Notes: a model not told the origin generated them from the sequence alone. A stretch of DNA of 64,000 nucleotides from Amorphochlora amoebiformis (GCA_054601695.1 BAAHQB010000217.1:186001-250000), one strand, 5' to 3'. Counted from the first letter of the stretch, positions 1 through 39,137 are shown. Program-made: numbers and translations.

Positions 1-420
1 CATGCATAACTATATATCTACAAAATGTATGTAGAATACACATATATGCACATGCATAACTATATATGTACAAAATGTATGTATAATACACATATGCACA
101 TGCATAACTATATATGTACAAAATGTATGTATAATACGCACATACACATATGCACATGCATAACTATATTATACAAAAAATGTATGTATAATACGCACAT
201 ACACATATGCACATGCATAACTATATATTTAGAAAATGTATGTATAATACGCACATACACATGTGCACATGCATAACTATATATGTAGAAAATGTATGTA
301 TTATACGCACATACACATATGCACATGCATAACTATATGTATGTAGTACATGTACGTACATACACATATACACATGCATAACTATATATGTAGTACATGT
401 ACGTATAATACGTGTATTGT
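1..420. repeat. Tandem repeat, unit about 57 bp
   Basis: Seven or so copies of a unit with gcacatgcataactatatat and aaaatgtatgtataatac, starting before the window. Copies differ by a few substitutions. It gives open frames in several phases that are not genes. Confidence 0.85.
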
Positions 421-467
421 ATACATATCTATTATAATATATGCTACCTTTATATATATATATATTG

Positions 468-510
<43 letters not shown>

Positions 511-962
511 TATATGTGTACAAATATACATATATATATATATTATTTATGTTTATATCAATATATATTGTCTTTCCAAATAGAAACATTCATAAGTATG
601 AATAATATGCATTTTGATATAAAAATGTACAACAATACCAACCAGCAATATATCTGTATGTACATATTTGTACATACACATATACACATATACATATATA
701 CATACATATATATATATATATATATAATATTATACATATACATATTAACATATATATATATATATATAAGTACATATACCACATTGAAAAACACACAACA
801 ATTACATTACCACTATTGAATTTACGTGATGATTTCGGGGGTGAGTAGAGGTGGATAGACGGGAGGAATCTTGAGCATTAACATGTGAACTTGGGTCTGT
901 TTTCGAGATAGCAGCGTTAACATGCAAACCGGGACCTGTGTTAGAGATACCAGCTGACGAAC

Positions 963-9391
<8,429 letters not shown>

Positions 9392-9394
9392 CTA

Positions 9395-9434
<40 letters not shown>

Positions 9435-9712
9435 GCCCATCTGGAACCGTAGCCCTAACCCTAACCCTAACCCTAATCCTAATCCTAACGTAACCCTAAC
9501 CCTAATCCTAAACCCAATTCTAGCGCTTCATCTAATCGTACCTCTGCCCTAACCCTATGTCATAACCCTAATTATAACCCTAACCCTAATCCTAACTCTA
9601 ATAACCCTGGCCTTTTATCAAATCTAAGAGTCTTAGGTCTAACAACGTTAACCCTAAAACTAGCCTACGGTCTAAAGTCTGACCCTGTCCTAACCCTAAC
9701 TCTAACCCTAAC

Positions 9713-10058
9713 CTTTGAAAATGTTTTGTACAGTCTTTGTGCGTGCGATTTTAACGAGAGAAAGATATCCATATCTCTTCTGCCATTCTCGCATTCTGGA
9801 AACAGTAGCTAGACAACATCTCAAGTTTAGGGTTAGGGTTAGGGTTAGGGTTAGGGTTAGGGTTAGGGTTAATGTTAGGATTAGGTTAGGATAGCATTTT
9901 GGGGCTGATTTAGACTTGGGATAATTCGGATGTTTGGGTTGAACATAGGAGAATTTACCTAAGTTTGCAGAAGGTTTAGGAAGTTTAGGTATTTTTACCT
10001 GTCTACGGCCAGAGAAGTGGGGAGGTATAGTGGAAGACGAGTGGGTTGACTGTACATA

Positions 10059-10112
<54 letters not shown>

Positions 10113-10230
10113 GTATATCTATATATTTATATGTATGCAAGTGTATGAATACAAAACATATACTTTTATGTGTATGTATATGTACATAAGGTAATATGCA
10201 TTACATGTATTTATGTATGTACACATATGC

Positions 10231-10262
<32 letters not shown>

Positions 10263-10667
10263 ATATATGAAAGTAATTTATTATATTATTTGTATATTCA
10301 TATATATATATATATATATATATATACATTGTATGTACATATAAATATACGTAAACATATATATATATATATATATAATATATCTGTATAATTATATATA
10401 TATATACTCCAGCATTTCTCCATATATCCATATATCAATATGGATACGTATTATTTACTTACAACATACATAACACATATAAATATTATACCATCATAGC
10501 AGCCTTGTAAATATGTATAAACTTGTCTGCCTCTCTAATAGTTACCGTTAGGGTTAGGGTTAGGGTTCGGGTTAGGGTTAGGGTTAGGGTTAGGGTAGGG
10601 GTTACGATTATGGTTGATGTTGCTACCTTAGGGTGCCCTCTGCTTGTTCTAATACTGCCTGTATATA

Positions 10668-10700
<33 letters not shown>

Positions 10701-10745
10701 GAAGGTGTGTGCGCGTGAATATTAATTGAAATGAAGTTATTTATA

Positions 10746-10784
<39 letters not shown>

Positions 10785-10877
10785 CATATATATATATATA
10801 GTACATACACCTGAATAGCGGTCCGTACGGGATGTATATATACAAAATTAGACAGTTACATGTATACAAAAATAATG

Positions 10878-10940
<63 letters not shown>

Positions 10941-10978
10941 CATACATGTACCCGATAAAACACACACACACACATATG

Positions 10979-11045
<67 letters not shown>

Positions 11046-11363
11046 TGTATGTATATATTCTATATATATATATATAATATATATAATTACATGTTTATAC
11101 ATACACGTGTATGTATTTACATACATATACCTGAATAGCGGCTTCCGTACGTGCTTGGTAGCCTTTAGATATCCACTCCTCTTGTAATACTTTTACCTAT
11201 ATTGTATGTAAATGTACATATTATACATATGTACAAATATACAGATTATATTATGTGAATATGCATCCAATACACACGTATGAAAATGAGGAAGTGAATA
11301 GAAATATATATTTTTAAATATAGATGAGCGTATACATATTATATCGATGTAAGGATGTATTCT

Positions 11364-11399
<36 letters not shown>

Positions 11400-11449
11400 C
11401 ATATGATGAATATTACAGACACACACATATACGTATATATATATATATA

Positions 11450-11493
<44 letters not shown>

Positions 11494-11573
11494 GTATATA
11501 TGTACCACATTCGTCGCTTTGGGTGTGAGTAAGTCGAATTCCCTTGATAGCACCGATATCCGTACAATCTGTA

Positions 11574-11611
<38 letters not shown>

Positions 11612-11884
11612 GTATATGCTTATATATGAAACTATATGAGCATATCTACACATATATTCGATGCATATAGAATTGTATAACATATAGAATTGTATACACA
11701 TTGGAATAGATACAAATAAGCATATGATTATAAATATTTAAATGTACTAAGTAGATATATATATATATATATGTTCATTTATATTAATGTAAAGATATTT
11801 ATAAACTTATTATATATATATATATATATATATATGTATAAATATATACATATATATATATGTATATATACACATATATATACA

Positions 11885-11933
<49 letters not shown>

Positions 11934-11940
11934 CATATAT

Positions 11941-12035
<95 letters not shown>

Positions 12036-12176
12036 CATGTACACTATATATATATATACATGTTAATATGTACATATATATATATATATGTAATGTACCG
12101 AAATATGAACAGATGTATAGATATATATATATATATATATATACATACCTGGGTTTGAAGCTGACAAAGAGCCTCC

Positions 12177-12226
<50 letters not shown>

Positions 12227-12524
12227 GTGTATGTATATATTATATACATATAAGTGTATATGTAGATATATATGTATATATGTATGTGTATTTATATTAC
12301 ATAAATAAATTCTTATATTCATATATACATATATATAAATACATATATATACATACATATACACATATATATACAATATATGTAAATATATAAACTGTAT
12401 TACATATGCAAACAAGTATATATTTATATATATATGTATATATATACATATTTATATATATAGATATATATATAATGTCCACATTGATAAGTGTATTTGT
12501 GCATGCATACATACAATATAGTAT

Positions 12525-12569
<45 letters not shown>

Positions 12570-12719
12570 ATTATATCTAATCTTAACCCCACTATACATA
12601 TTCATGTATATATATATATATAAATACATATATATACATATATTAGTTTAGATAGAACCATTGCTCGATTAGCTCTGTAAGACTACGATATCTTGGGCCA
12701 TCCTATATATATTGTATAC

Positions 12720-12753
<34 letters not shown>

Positions 12754-12805
12754 GTGTGTATATATGTATGTACATGTATATATTATATACATACATATGT
12801 GTATG

Positions 12806-12836
<31 letters not shown>

Positions 12837-12878
12837 GTATTTTGATAAAGCATCTCGATATACATACACCTCACCCAT

Positions 12879-12914
<36 letters not shown>

Positions 12915-12954
12915 TATATATGTATATTTATACATACATACATGCATGTTCATC

Positions 12955-12985
<31 letters not shown>

Positions 12986-13434
12986 ATTTATACATATATA
13001 CATATATATATATATATAAATATATATACATCTATATAGACATATCTATATATATATATATACTCAGAGACAATTTTCATACCTTATTGATAAACTTTTG
13101 TATAGCATCTGATCGATATACAGACACCTGAGCAAAGTCTTGGATTCCCCTTAATTCCTCCACCCACTTGCTCAAAGCTGTCGCTCTAATCTCTCCGCTG
13201 TTCTCTCCTAATATCTAATCAAGAGAGCGATATTAGAGAGCGATATTAGAGAGCGATATTAGAGAGCGACATTAGAGAGCGATATTAGATAGCGATAGAG
13301 AGTGAGTCATATTATTACTATCCTAATAAAATGAAATAAATTGTGTCATTGTGTATCTTATATGTATGTACATATATATATATATATATATATACATATA
13401 TATATGTGTGTGTGTGTGTACATGTATATGTATG

Positions 13435-13489
<55 letters not shown>

Positions 13490-13574
13490 GTGTATGTGTG
13501 TGTGTGTGTGTATGTGTATACATGGTATGAAAACATATATCACGCTTTCCCTTGAATATCCTAAATTCTCTCCC
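9713..13574 (-). CDS. Large zinc-finger gene, middle exons (helical region)
   Basis: Eleven phase-matched exons: 13574-13544, 13207-13083, 12702-12659, 12176-12149, 11568-11506, 11178-11131, 10658-10627, 10534-10492, 10049-9999, 9958-9916, 9808-9713. The product reads as amphipathic helix: [53 protein letters not shown] and [14 protein letters not shown] Ser/Pro linker follows, then a basic helix [19 protein letters not shown]. Several splice sites are strong (tatatacag before 12176, gtatgt after 12149, gtaaaa after 9999). The donor of the last exon, gttagg at 9712, lies in a CCCTAA/TTAGGG array. The exon at 9808 is open in two frames; the one chosen (phase 1 to 1) fits both neighbours. Function is not recognised; a helical bundle or adaptor region is an inference. 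Confidence 0.6.
9826..9890. repeat. TTAGGG telomere-like array
   Basis: Seven near-perfect ttaggg units. Orientation is opposite to the array at 9450-9715, with the exon 9808-9713 between them, so that exon is flanked by inverted telomeric arrays. Confidence 0.92.
10549..10605. repeat. TTAGGG telomere-like array
   Basis: About eight ttaggg units between the minus-strand exons 10658-10627 and 10534-10492. Confidence 0.9.
13215..13305. repeat. 13-bp minisatellite beside an exon acceptor
   Basis: Six copies of agagagcgatatt or close variants. It directly precedes (on the minus strand) the acceptor of exon 13207-13083. Confidence 0.85.
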
Positions 13575-13704
13575 CTAACAAGAGCAGCAAAAGATGGGAG
13601 AACCAGAGAGAGAGGGAGAGAGAAAGACACGTGACAGAAATAGCAAAAACACCGAAACACTCTTAATGTCTTGCTCTTATTCTTTCCCCCTCTTTACGAT
13701 GATA

Positions 13705-13706
<2 letters not shown>

Positions 13707-13788
<82 letters not shown>

Positions 13789-13808
13789 GAGAGAGAGAGA
13801 GAGAGATT
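13707..13808. repeat. (GA)n tract
   Basis: About 100 bp of GA dinucleotides with one interruption, in an intron of the minus-strand gene. On that strand it is (TC)n and could serve as a long polypyrimidine tract. Confidence 0.95.
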
Positions 13809-14133
13809 GAAACCTAGATACATCAGGGAGAGACTGATTGCAGGTCATCGGAGTTAGGGTCAACTGAGAGAGAGGGGATGTATATTACATATTGAGACCA
13901 GCGAGAGATTTATAGATTAGAGTAAGGTTAGAGAAAGAGACAAGAGGGAACAGAGATAGATGACCTCAATTCCCATAAGAAGACAATTCAAGGTAGGAGA
14001 ATCGATATTTTTGGGTTCGGAAGAGATTAGAGAGAGATTACATTTTAGAGAGAAATTAAAGATTAGAGAGAGATATTTTGATCAGGGAGAGATTAGAGCG
14101 AAAGCTTTTAACCGAGAGAAAGAGAGAAATGAC

Positions 14134-19246
<5,113 letters not shown>

Positions 19247-19705
19247 GGAAGTCGCTTTAAGTTATGACCAACAGTGCTATATTTTTTCCTACCTCTGTGG
19301 CTTTTTCCCGAGAATTTCCTTCATAATTTTTCGCACGTGAGGTGTTTCGGAGGCAATTCGAAGAGAGCATGCGTTGGCAGCCTTACGACTTGACCTTCTC
19401 ATCACCCCCTTCGAAAGGAAATAGGCGGGAAGACGGGGGAGGGCGCAGTTACGGAACCCAGAAGATAGATATTAGGTAGATATGTGCGTCGATATACTAA
19501 ACATATCTGGATTCCGGGAATATGATATGAAATTAGAATATCAGGGATATATGTGCTATTATATAATAGATATCCATATATACATATATACCTACATATA
19601 TCATGAGGATATTAAAGTATCAATACCAGAATATACAATATATATATTAATTATATATGTGGATACCTTATCTCCCCGAATATCGACAATCTCCGCAGAT
19701 CTCCC
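19247..19705. promoter_or_regulatory. Divergent intergenic region
   Basis: About 460 bp between the proposed start of the minus-strand zinc-finger gene (19246) and the plus-strand tail-anchored gene (19706). Unlike most of the window it has little (TA)n and is GC-balanced around 19270-19470. It probably holds both promoters. No canonical TATA or initiator could be assigned with confidence. A 36-codon minus-strand frame starting with ATG at about 19404 and ending at a possible donor gtagga may be a 5' exon or leader. Confidence 0.4.
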
Positions 19706-20740
19706 ATGTCTAACATTGCGTCGGACGGCATGCCCGCTGCCACGGCCCCTGCTGTCGATCCTGTGCCTCAAGCTCCCGAAAAGGAACCCATACTCGAAGA
19801 TCCCCGTGCCATTGATCCATCAGGTCGACAAAAAATCTGAACAGTTCCCAAAACTGACTCGTGACGGCAATATTTGCATCACAACGTGTCGTATTGTCTC
19901 GGAATCAGCAAACCGGTCATCTTGATATCCCTTTGCCCATTCTCTCCACACTTCTTAAATTTTAAAGCTCATTGCTATCGATACTTCACCCCCAGAGATG
20001 AAAAACAACGAGTCTGTCTCTCCAGCGCAGCCCGAGGCCCCAAAATCCGCCCCAGTCGAAGAAGAGAAGGGTGACCAAACGGTGCCCCAAGCAACCCTCT
20101 TACTCTTATGCCTCTATATTTCGGCATATACTGCATCTAGTTCTATGCATACCAGACCTTTCTCACTTCACCCGTATTTTATAACTCACAACTCGTTGAT
20201 GTATCCCCCAGCCGGTCCCGAAAAATCCAGAGGACCCCATCAATGCTTCTGAGGAGGAACAAAAAGTACCTCCGATACCAAATGGAACACAAATCCCATC
20301 GAGTGAGGAACAACAACAACAAAATTTGGAACAGGATAAGAAAGAGGTTGTGCCTGTGGAGCCTAAGTCCGCTCCTGAAGCTGCAAATTCGTCGGTCCCT
20401 GCCCCTGTCGCGGACCCTGCTCCGGCTCCTGTCCCTACCCCTGCCCCCGCTGCGGACCCTGCTCCTGTCCTAGCCCCTGCCCCTGCTCCTGCCCCTGCCG
20501 CGGCCCCTGCTCCGGAACCTGCTTCAGAACCTGCCCCAGCTGCTTCTCCTGCACCTGTGGCGAAAACTTCGGAATCGGCGAGCAAAGATTCTACTGAGAA
20601 AAAGGTGACCACTACTTTACTTGTTCTTCAATATTTGACAGCCTGGGTTGTATTTTGTCTGTTTTTTAATCTTTTGGAGTTGATGCTTGTATCTCTAAAA
20701 TTCGTTAAATAATTAAACATGTGATAAATATGTGTATGTG

Positions 20741-20785
<45 letters not shown>

Positions 20786-20914
20786 CATATAATATACATA
20801 TATACACATTAGATTTTTACATGTATATATAAAATACATTCTAACAAACAAATATAAAACATAATATTATACGTGTGATGTATATATATATTTATATATA
20901 TATATATATACATA

Positions 20915-20951
<37 letters not shown>

Positions 20952-21017
20952 CAGTATATTTGTAGCATTACGTTGTATGTGATTAAAAGACGCATCTTTG
21001 TACTCTCTCAAATATAT

Positions 21018-21059
<42 letters not shown>

Positions 21060-21270
21060 AATTTACAGTAAAATTCGTAGCATTATGTGTGTTATATGTG
21101 ACTAAACGACGCATCTCTGTACTCTCTCATACATATTTCACACTCAGGCTGACGCACAACCTAAGCCCGAGACTAAGACTGATGCTGCAGCCCCTGTTCC
21201 CGATGTCGCTCCCTCCGCTGGGCCTTCCACCGCTGTCGCCCCTGAGGGTCATTTGAATTTCTATTTCTCA

Positions 21271-21310
<40 letters not shown>

Positions 21311-21353
21311 TATATATGTATAATATATATATATATGTGTTTGTGTGTGTGTG

Positions 21354-21394
<41 letters not shown>

Positions 21395-21464
21395 TGTATA
21401 TATGCACACACACACACACACATATACATATATAAATACATATATATATATATATATATTTATA

Positions 21465-21495
<31 letters not shown>

Positions 21496-21603
21496 GTATA
21501 CACATACATATATTGTATAACACATATCTAAATACAAATATAATATTATCCACTATTAGATGCTGGCAAGACTGAGAAAGAAGGGGGGGGCAAGGGGACG
21601 GAG
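19706..21603 (+). CDS. Tail-anchored protein gene, exons 1-5 (Pro/Ala-rich N-terminus)
   Basis: First part of a 24-exon plus-strand gene that ends at 34367; total CDS 1926 nt, 641 aa, every junction in phase. Exons: 19706-19823, 19996-20081, 20212-20604, 21148-21247, 21560-21603. The start is the ATG at 19706; no signal peptide follows. Residues 1 to about 247 are low-complexity and disordered in appearance: Glu/Pro/Gln-rich, then a long PAPAP-type Pro/Ala run in exon 3 (about residues 69-199). The exon 2 donor is chosen as gtgccc at 20082 because the nearer gtgacc breaks frame. The exon 5 donor is gttaag at 21604 for the same reason; a G8 run in this exon could hide an indel. No family recognised. 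If intron 3 is retained, the frame stays open to 20712 and adds a hydrophobic tail. Confidence 0.72.
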
Positions 21604-21923
21604 GTTAAGGGGTGAGTGGGTTAGGTTTAAATTGTAGTTAACCTCGGTGCTCAGTTTCATAGGAAAAATCTTCAAAATATCAAACAAGATGGAATATTAC
21701 ACGATACACACGCTTACATGACATATACATCTTATAAGTGTATATATGCATGTATATTATATATATATATATATTATGGGTGTGTGTGTGTGTGTAGAAT
21801 ATACATATCCGTGTTTTTTAATAAACCTACACACGTGTACATATAAGATACATATAAGACATGAAAGTGTGCTCTGATGATCAGACAGCGAAGATATATA
21901 TATATATATTCATATATATATAT

Positions 21924-22096
<173 letters not shown>

Positions 22097-22205
22097 GTGC
22101 ATCCCCACCCCCTCTGATGAATAGACAGCAAAGTGATGTAAGAACCTCTCTCTCTATATCTTTATTCATATATATTCATATCTATTCATATCTATAAGAA
22201 CCTCT

Positions 22206-22340
22206 CTCTGACCCTAACCCTAACCGGTAGAGAGCACATGTGATTTATTTCATGGTTAGGGGTAGGGTTGGGGGCTTTTAGGTATTTTAAGATTAGGGTG
22301 ACGGGTAGGGTTAGGATTAGGGTCAGGCTTAGGGTAAGCA
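22206..22340. repeat. Telomere-like units, both orientations
   Basis: A short ccctaaccctaacc run followed by degenerate ttaggg units, in the intron before exon 22684. Confidence 0.75.
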
Positions 22341-22429
22341 AACGAACGAGATATATTAACACACAAATATATACATATATATATATGTATATATATATGT
22401 ATGTATATACATTTGTATATATATAATGT

Positions 22430-22511
<82 letters not shown>

Positions 22512-22683
22512 TATGCGCATATGTGTATGATGTTCGTGTGTCCGTGTACGTGCATCTGTGTTTTTGTATGTATATGTTGAAATATATTGATAGAATATGT
22601 TTATGTTTGAGAATATATGGAGATTCTAGTGAAAAGCTGTACGTATGTGTTGAAAGATTGATATAAATATGGTTATGTTTCAG

Positions 22684-26958
<4,275 letters not shown>

Positions 26959-27176
26959 GTATAGATACGATACGTAGATATATACAAATATATACATATA
27001 TATATATATACATAAATGTATTTATATATGTATACATATGATATGTATATGTATTATATATACTATATTTAACAAATTACATATTACATATTATATAGTC
27101 TACATAACCTGTGATTCGACAACAAATGATACCATCCAAGATTGAGAATAAACCAATATGTATGTCTCTAAATACA

Positions 27177-27220
<44 letters not shown>

Positions 27221-27234
27221 TTGTGTGTTTTTGC

Positions 27235-27299
<65 letters not shown>

Positions 27300-27329
27300 T
27301 ACACATATATACATATATATATCATACAG

Positions 27330-34367
<7,038 letters not shown>

Positions 34368-35340
34368 ACTGAGCATGACGGTCCAAGCCTGTTTCGATCA
34401 AGGTCTAGAAGTTTGGAGGGATACCTAGTCTTCAAGGTCAAGTTCCAGACAATCCACGACATCTAAACATACGGCGCGCTTCAACTAGTTCAAGCGCTTG
34501 CTACTAGTCCAGCTAGTCACATACAATTGGCGAGAATACTGCCGCTATCTATATATATATTTATGAGCCTTGATCTGACACGGCGGAAATCCTGCTGCAG
34601 TTGCTCGAATCGATGTGTCCTGGATGCGCAGTAGACCTTGTGGATATCGGTATCTAGGGTATAGACTACATGTAGCTTCTGGAACTTGGTCTATAGTTGG
34701 TAGATATCTAGGCTATGGCCTGTTTGAGATGTTTAATTTATAATTTTGACCATGTGAATTCAGAACTTATCACCAACACTATTTAGACTATTACCTAGAC
34801 TAGGTCTTCTCTTGTTTAGTCTTATACGCGTTCTACTCGTTCTCTCGAGTAGTTCTGTCACTCCCTCTAGTCCCTAGACTCCATATAGCTTTGCCTGTGA
34901 ATCATTCTAGTCATTATATAATGACATGTAGTAGTACAAGTAGTTCTGATTCCATCTCTAGCTAGTACTAATCTAGCTAATTCTAGTAATTGTCCGGGCA
35001 GCCCATAGTAGTAACCTAGCGTGACTCAAGCAGATCTATATTTTACTCTACTGAGACTAGTGACTAGAGTGAGAATGCCACTGCAGCATCGGATTGGAGT
35101 CCCTAGACTAGTAGAGTCTCTGCATAAAAACATGTATCAAAGCTTACTAGACTTAATTTACAAATCAAGGTCACCATCACTGCTAGAGCTGTCTCTAGTG
35201 TCTAATGCGTTCATCTTAACTAGCGTCTCAGCTCTCTGAATCACCAACGATCGTATGTTCCCCATAGGGATCGCACCGCTTTCGTTCTGATTACGGAAAA
35301 GTCGCTTTATTAAATCGGTTGCCATATCGTTGGGGGTCTA
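34368..35340. other. Intergenic block with excess CTAG
   Basis: Roughly 950 bp after the stop codon at 34367. No convincing exon chain was found. CTAG tetramers occur about 25-30 times, against 3-4 expected for random sequence of this length, often as ACTAGT, TCTAG or CCTAG. The block may be the 3' UTR and flank of the upstream gene or an old mutated element. Confidence 0.5.
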
Positions 35341-35344
35341 GAGG

Positions 35345-35790
35345 AATGTTATAAATAGATACACTTAAATATATATATATATCTATATATGCCCCCGTAA
35401 TATTTGTGTATGTTATAAATGGATACAGCTATATGTATTTATATATTGCCCCGTAATATGTGTGTATGTTATAAATCTATATGTATCTATATATTGCCCC
35501 ATAATATGTGTGTATGTTATAAATAGATAGATCTATATATACATATATATCTATATAATTATGCCCCATAATATGTGTGTATGTTATAAATAGATACATC
35601 TATATATATATATATATATCTATATAATGCCCCATAATATGTGTGTATGTTATAAATAGATACATCTATATGTATCTATATACTGCCCCAAAATATGTGT
35701 GTATGTTATAAATAGATACATCTATATGCATCTATATATTGCCCAATAATATGTGTGTATGTTATAAATATATACATCTATATATATATA
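35345..35790. repeat. Tandem repeat, unit about 60 bp
   Basis: Seven to eight imperfect copies of a unit containing tgtgtatgttataaatagat and a gcccc-ataatatg segment. Copies differ mainly in the length of the internal TA stretch. It lies just 3' of the type I membrane protein gene stop (35820, minus) and may be in its 3' UTR or flank. Confidence 0.85.
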
Positions 35791-35819
35791 TATATATATG
35801 TGATATATTTTTATATATT

Positions 35820-35890
35820 TCATATACAAACCAACTCCTGGTACTCTTTCCCCATCCTCTCAACCTCAGAGTCATCCTATATATGTATAC

Positions 35891-35935
<45 letters not shown>

Positions 35936-35988
35936 ATATATACATATATGCATATATGTACATATATATAAATATATGTCATATACAC

Positions 35989-36019
<31 letters not shown>

Positions 36020-36241
36020 TCATATATTGTTTTATATATAGTATTGACAAATAGTGTTAGCGCAGCGGTATGATATAACAGTGGCGACCTAGGATTACAT
36101 GAGATCTGTTCTTTTCAATCAGACGGTTTAAACATTGGCGAAGTTGGAATATCAGCCTATTCGAGAGTTTCTAGAACTTCTCGAGAAACTTCCAGAATCT
36201 ATGCGCAGGATAATCAGAATTCCGATTACTACCGGATATCG

Positions 36242-36280
<39 letters not shown>

Positions 36281-36433
36281 GTATTATATACACGTATAGG
36301 TATATCAAGATGTCTGAATGTGCATATATAAAAATATATATATTATATATTTATAAACATACATATTATATGTATGTTTTGATAAACACACACATATATA
36401 TATACATATTATATATACACATAGATATACACA

Positions 36434-36478
<45 letters not shown>

Positions 36479-36729
36479 TTTTCCTACACATGTACACATA
36501 TGTTGTGTATATACCTCTGGGATTGGTATGAGTTTATGATCATTGTATTCGGCCTCAGAAATCGAGTTTAAGCTTTGGTCGTCTGCCACGTCACTGTATC
36601 TCACTTCCACATCGCGATTATCTACATAATAGAAATCAATATCCGTATATCATATTCGTATAAATAGATATGCGTATATCTATATATATATATACATATT
36701 CATATGAGGATATTTATATTGTATTAGAC

Positions 36730-36816
<87 letters not shown>

Positions 36817-37034
36817 TTTCCTATATTTCATATGCAAGTACATATGCATATTTTTCAGAAATATCTTTATACCAACATGCATAGAAATTTACATTCATTT
36901 GTATCCACATATGTTATGTATTTTCTTTTGATATTATATCCATAATATATTTATATCTAACTATATATGTACACACCTCCATATGTAAATACATACACAT
37001 ACATATACACATACAACTATACACACAAACATAA

Positions 37035-37065
<31 letters not shown>

Positions 37066-37588
37066 CAACATAAGTACATACAAAATCTAGTATACATGCC
37101 CACTTTTGTATGTCCAAAATACAAGCCTACCAGAGTTTGGTCGATTGAGTCGTAACCTTCGGAATGCCTCCAGACCGATTCCAACTATAATAACCCCAAC
37201 TACGACCACAATACCAATGACGCTCCGAAACACGAATATCCCACTTGGCCCGTTTTCATGACTTTGCGCATTACCTTCATGCACGTGCATGGATATGTGT
37301 TCGGATATTTATGTAGATAGATGTGTTTGGATATTTATGGAGATAGATATGTGTTTGGGTATCTGTGTGTCTTCGTGTATGAATATGTATGGATGTATGT
37401 GTATATGTAGGTGTATGTGTATAATTATATGCGCACAGCTATAGGTATATATTATGTGTATTTGCGTGTATGTGTGTGTATATGTATATATATATATATA
37501 TATGTATTTATTTATATATCTGTAGATATATATATATATATATATATATTATATAAATAAATACACATACCCGCACGTATGTGTATAT

Positions 37589-37687
<99 letters not shown>

Positions 37688-38235
37688 TACATAACAATAC
37701 ACATAGTCACCCCAAAATATATAATATGTTCTTATAAATGTTAGTTATGTTGAATATATCTATATCATCTGTGTAAGGTATGAGAGGTGAGGAGAGACAA
37801 TGAGTATATATATATATACATATATATATACATATATATATATATATCTATATATACATCTACAACATCCACTAACACCACCCATAAGTATTAATCCTAA
37901 CCTCTCACACTCGGCGAACTCGAAGGCTGGACAGCTTTATTCGGATCTACGTATACGCTCGGACCCAAGCTTGATACAACAGGCATAAGACTTTGCGGCG
38001 ACATAGACACGGGAGACATAGCCTTTGCAGATGGCTTACACGTCACCGGCAAGGGGGTGGGGTACGTCGAAGGAGAGGAAGTTGGGGAGGGCGAGGGGGA
38101 AAGGGTCTCAGTGCTCGTGGGTGTGCGAGTGAAAGCTGTGGTTGGCGCGGGGAGCGGGGGGGGGGTTAGGATGGTTTGGGGTATGAAGGCTTGACAGGGA
38201 TGAGAGAAGTTTGTGGAGAGGCCGAAGATGGATAT
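35820..38235 (-). CDS. Type I membrane protein gene, exons 7-10 (stalk, transmembrane helix, cytoplasmic tail)
   Basis: 3' part of a 10-exon minus-strand gene (43094-35820, 1128 nt, 375 aa, all phases consistent). Exons: 38235-37902, 37274-37131, 36621-36515, 35876-35820 (TGA). The 334-nt exon encodes a Pro/Ser/Thr-rich stalk ([20 protein letters not shown]), typical of an O-glycosylated mucin-like spacer. The next exon gives the transmembrane helix, about residues 290-309 ([20 protein letters not shown]), followed by the stop-transfer cluster RRLRLNR. The tail of about 60 residues is acidic, with two tyrosine motifs ([17 protein letters not shown]), so trafficking or signalling contacts are possible. 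Splice sites are ccccag/gttagg, gaag/gtaggc, gtag/gtatat and atag. A C10 run at 38156-38165 keeps the frame and is a likely error or slippage spot. Confidence 0.75.
36052..36245. mobile_element. Fragment related to the dispersed repeat family
   Basis: Begins gtgttagcgcagcggtatga, a box-A-like head as in the other copies, then about 190 bp of GC-balanced sequence ending in (TA)n. A 37-codon open frame inside is not supported by splice sites. Confidence 0.4.
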
Positions 38236-38699
38236 CTGGGGTAATGTACACATATTTCGATTTTTTTCAAATATATTTTTAGATGTTGGTGTGATTTTAC
38301 ACACAATGTGTGTGTGTGTGTGTGTGTGTGTGCATGTATGTGGCACAAATCAACACGATGACACACACGCGACGACAATTCACTGAGAAAGCAAATACAA
38401 GCACGTGTAACATGTTTTATACTCTTAATAATTATACTCATAATAATGTGTAACGTTGTTACACCCAAGATACGTATACCTAACCCTTACCCTAACCTTT
38501 ATGACGTCCCTAACTTCCAGTATTAACCGTAGTCCTAACATCCTTCGCAACCGTGATCTAAACATTGTCTAGAACATATGCCTGTATTCACCAGTGATAT
38601 CCCAAGATGCTAGTGTTAAACCATATATCTCAGCTACCCTATCTCAGATATCAACTTATAATACCTCAAATTCTAGCCAGGTGGGCATGAGTAAGGCAG

Positions 38700-38830
38700 C
38701 TAGACCTAACCCTAATCCTAATTAGAAAACGCTCTTGATCAAACCCTAACCCTAACCCTAACCCTAACCCTAACCCCTAACCCTAACCCTAACCCCTAAC
38801 CCTAACCCTAACACTACCCCTAATCCTAAC
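38700..38830. repeat. CCCTAA telomere-like array
   Basis: About fourteen ccctaa units with a few extra C residues, in the intron between exons 39622 and 38235 (minus strand). Confidence 0.92.
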
Positions 38831-39080
38831 CAGAAAACGTTCTTGATCTGCGCGGTCTATCTCGTCAGCAGAGGTCCGGCCAATGCGCTAATAGGGTAAT
38901 TTTGGTTCCGATTAGGGTTTGGGGGCTTACGGTTAGGGCTAGAGTGAGAAAGAGGATTAAGGCATTTGTATATGCATGTAGATGTATTGATGTTTGCAAT
39001 GGATATTTACATTATACAAGTATAAATGTATGTATGTCAATATGAATACATACATATATTTATATATATATATGTATATG

Positions 39081-39137
<57 letters not shown>

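Noticed and set aside
19290-19410. Minus-strand frame MRRSSRKAANACSL with donor gtagga
   Set aside because: No following acceptor that fits; treated as possible leader or noise in the divergent promoter region.
36120-36240. 37-codon plus-strand frame [19 protein letters not shown] resembling a gag fragment
   Set aside because: Too short, preceded by a stop, no further retroelement sequence. Kept only as part of the dispersed repeat fragment.
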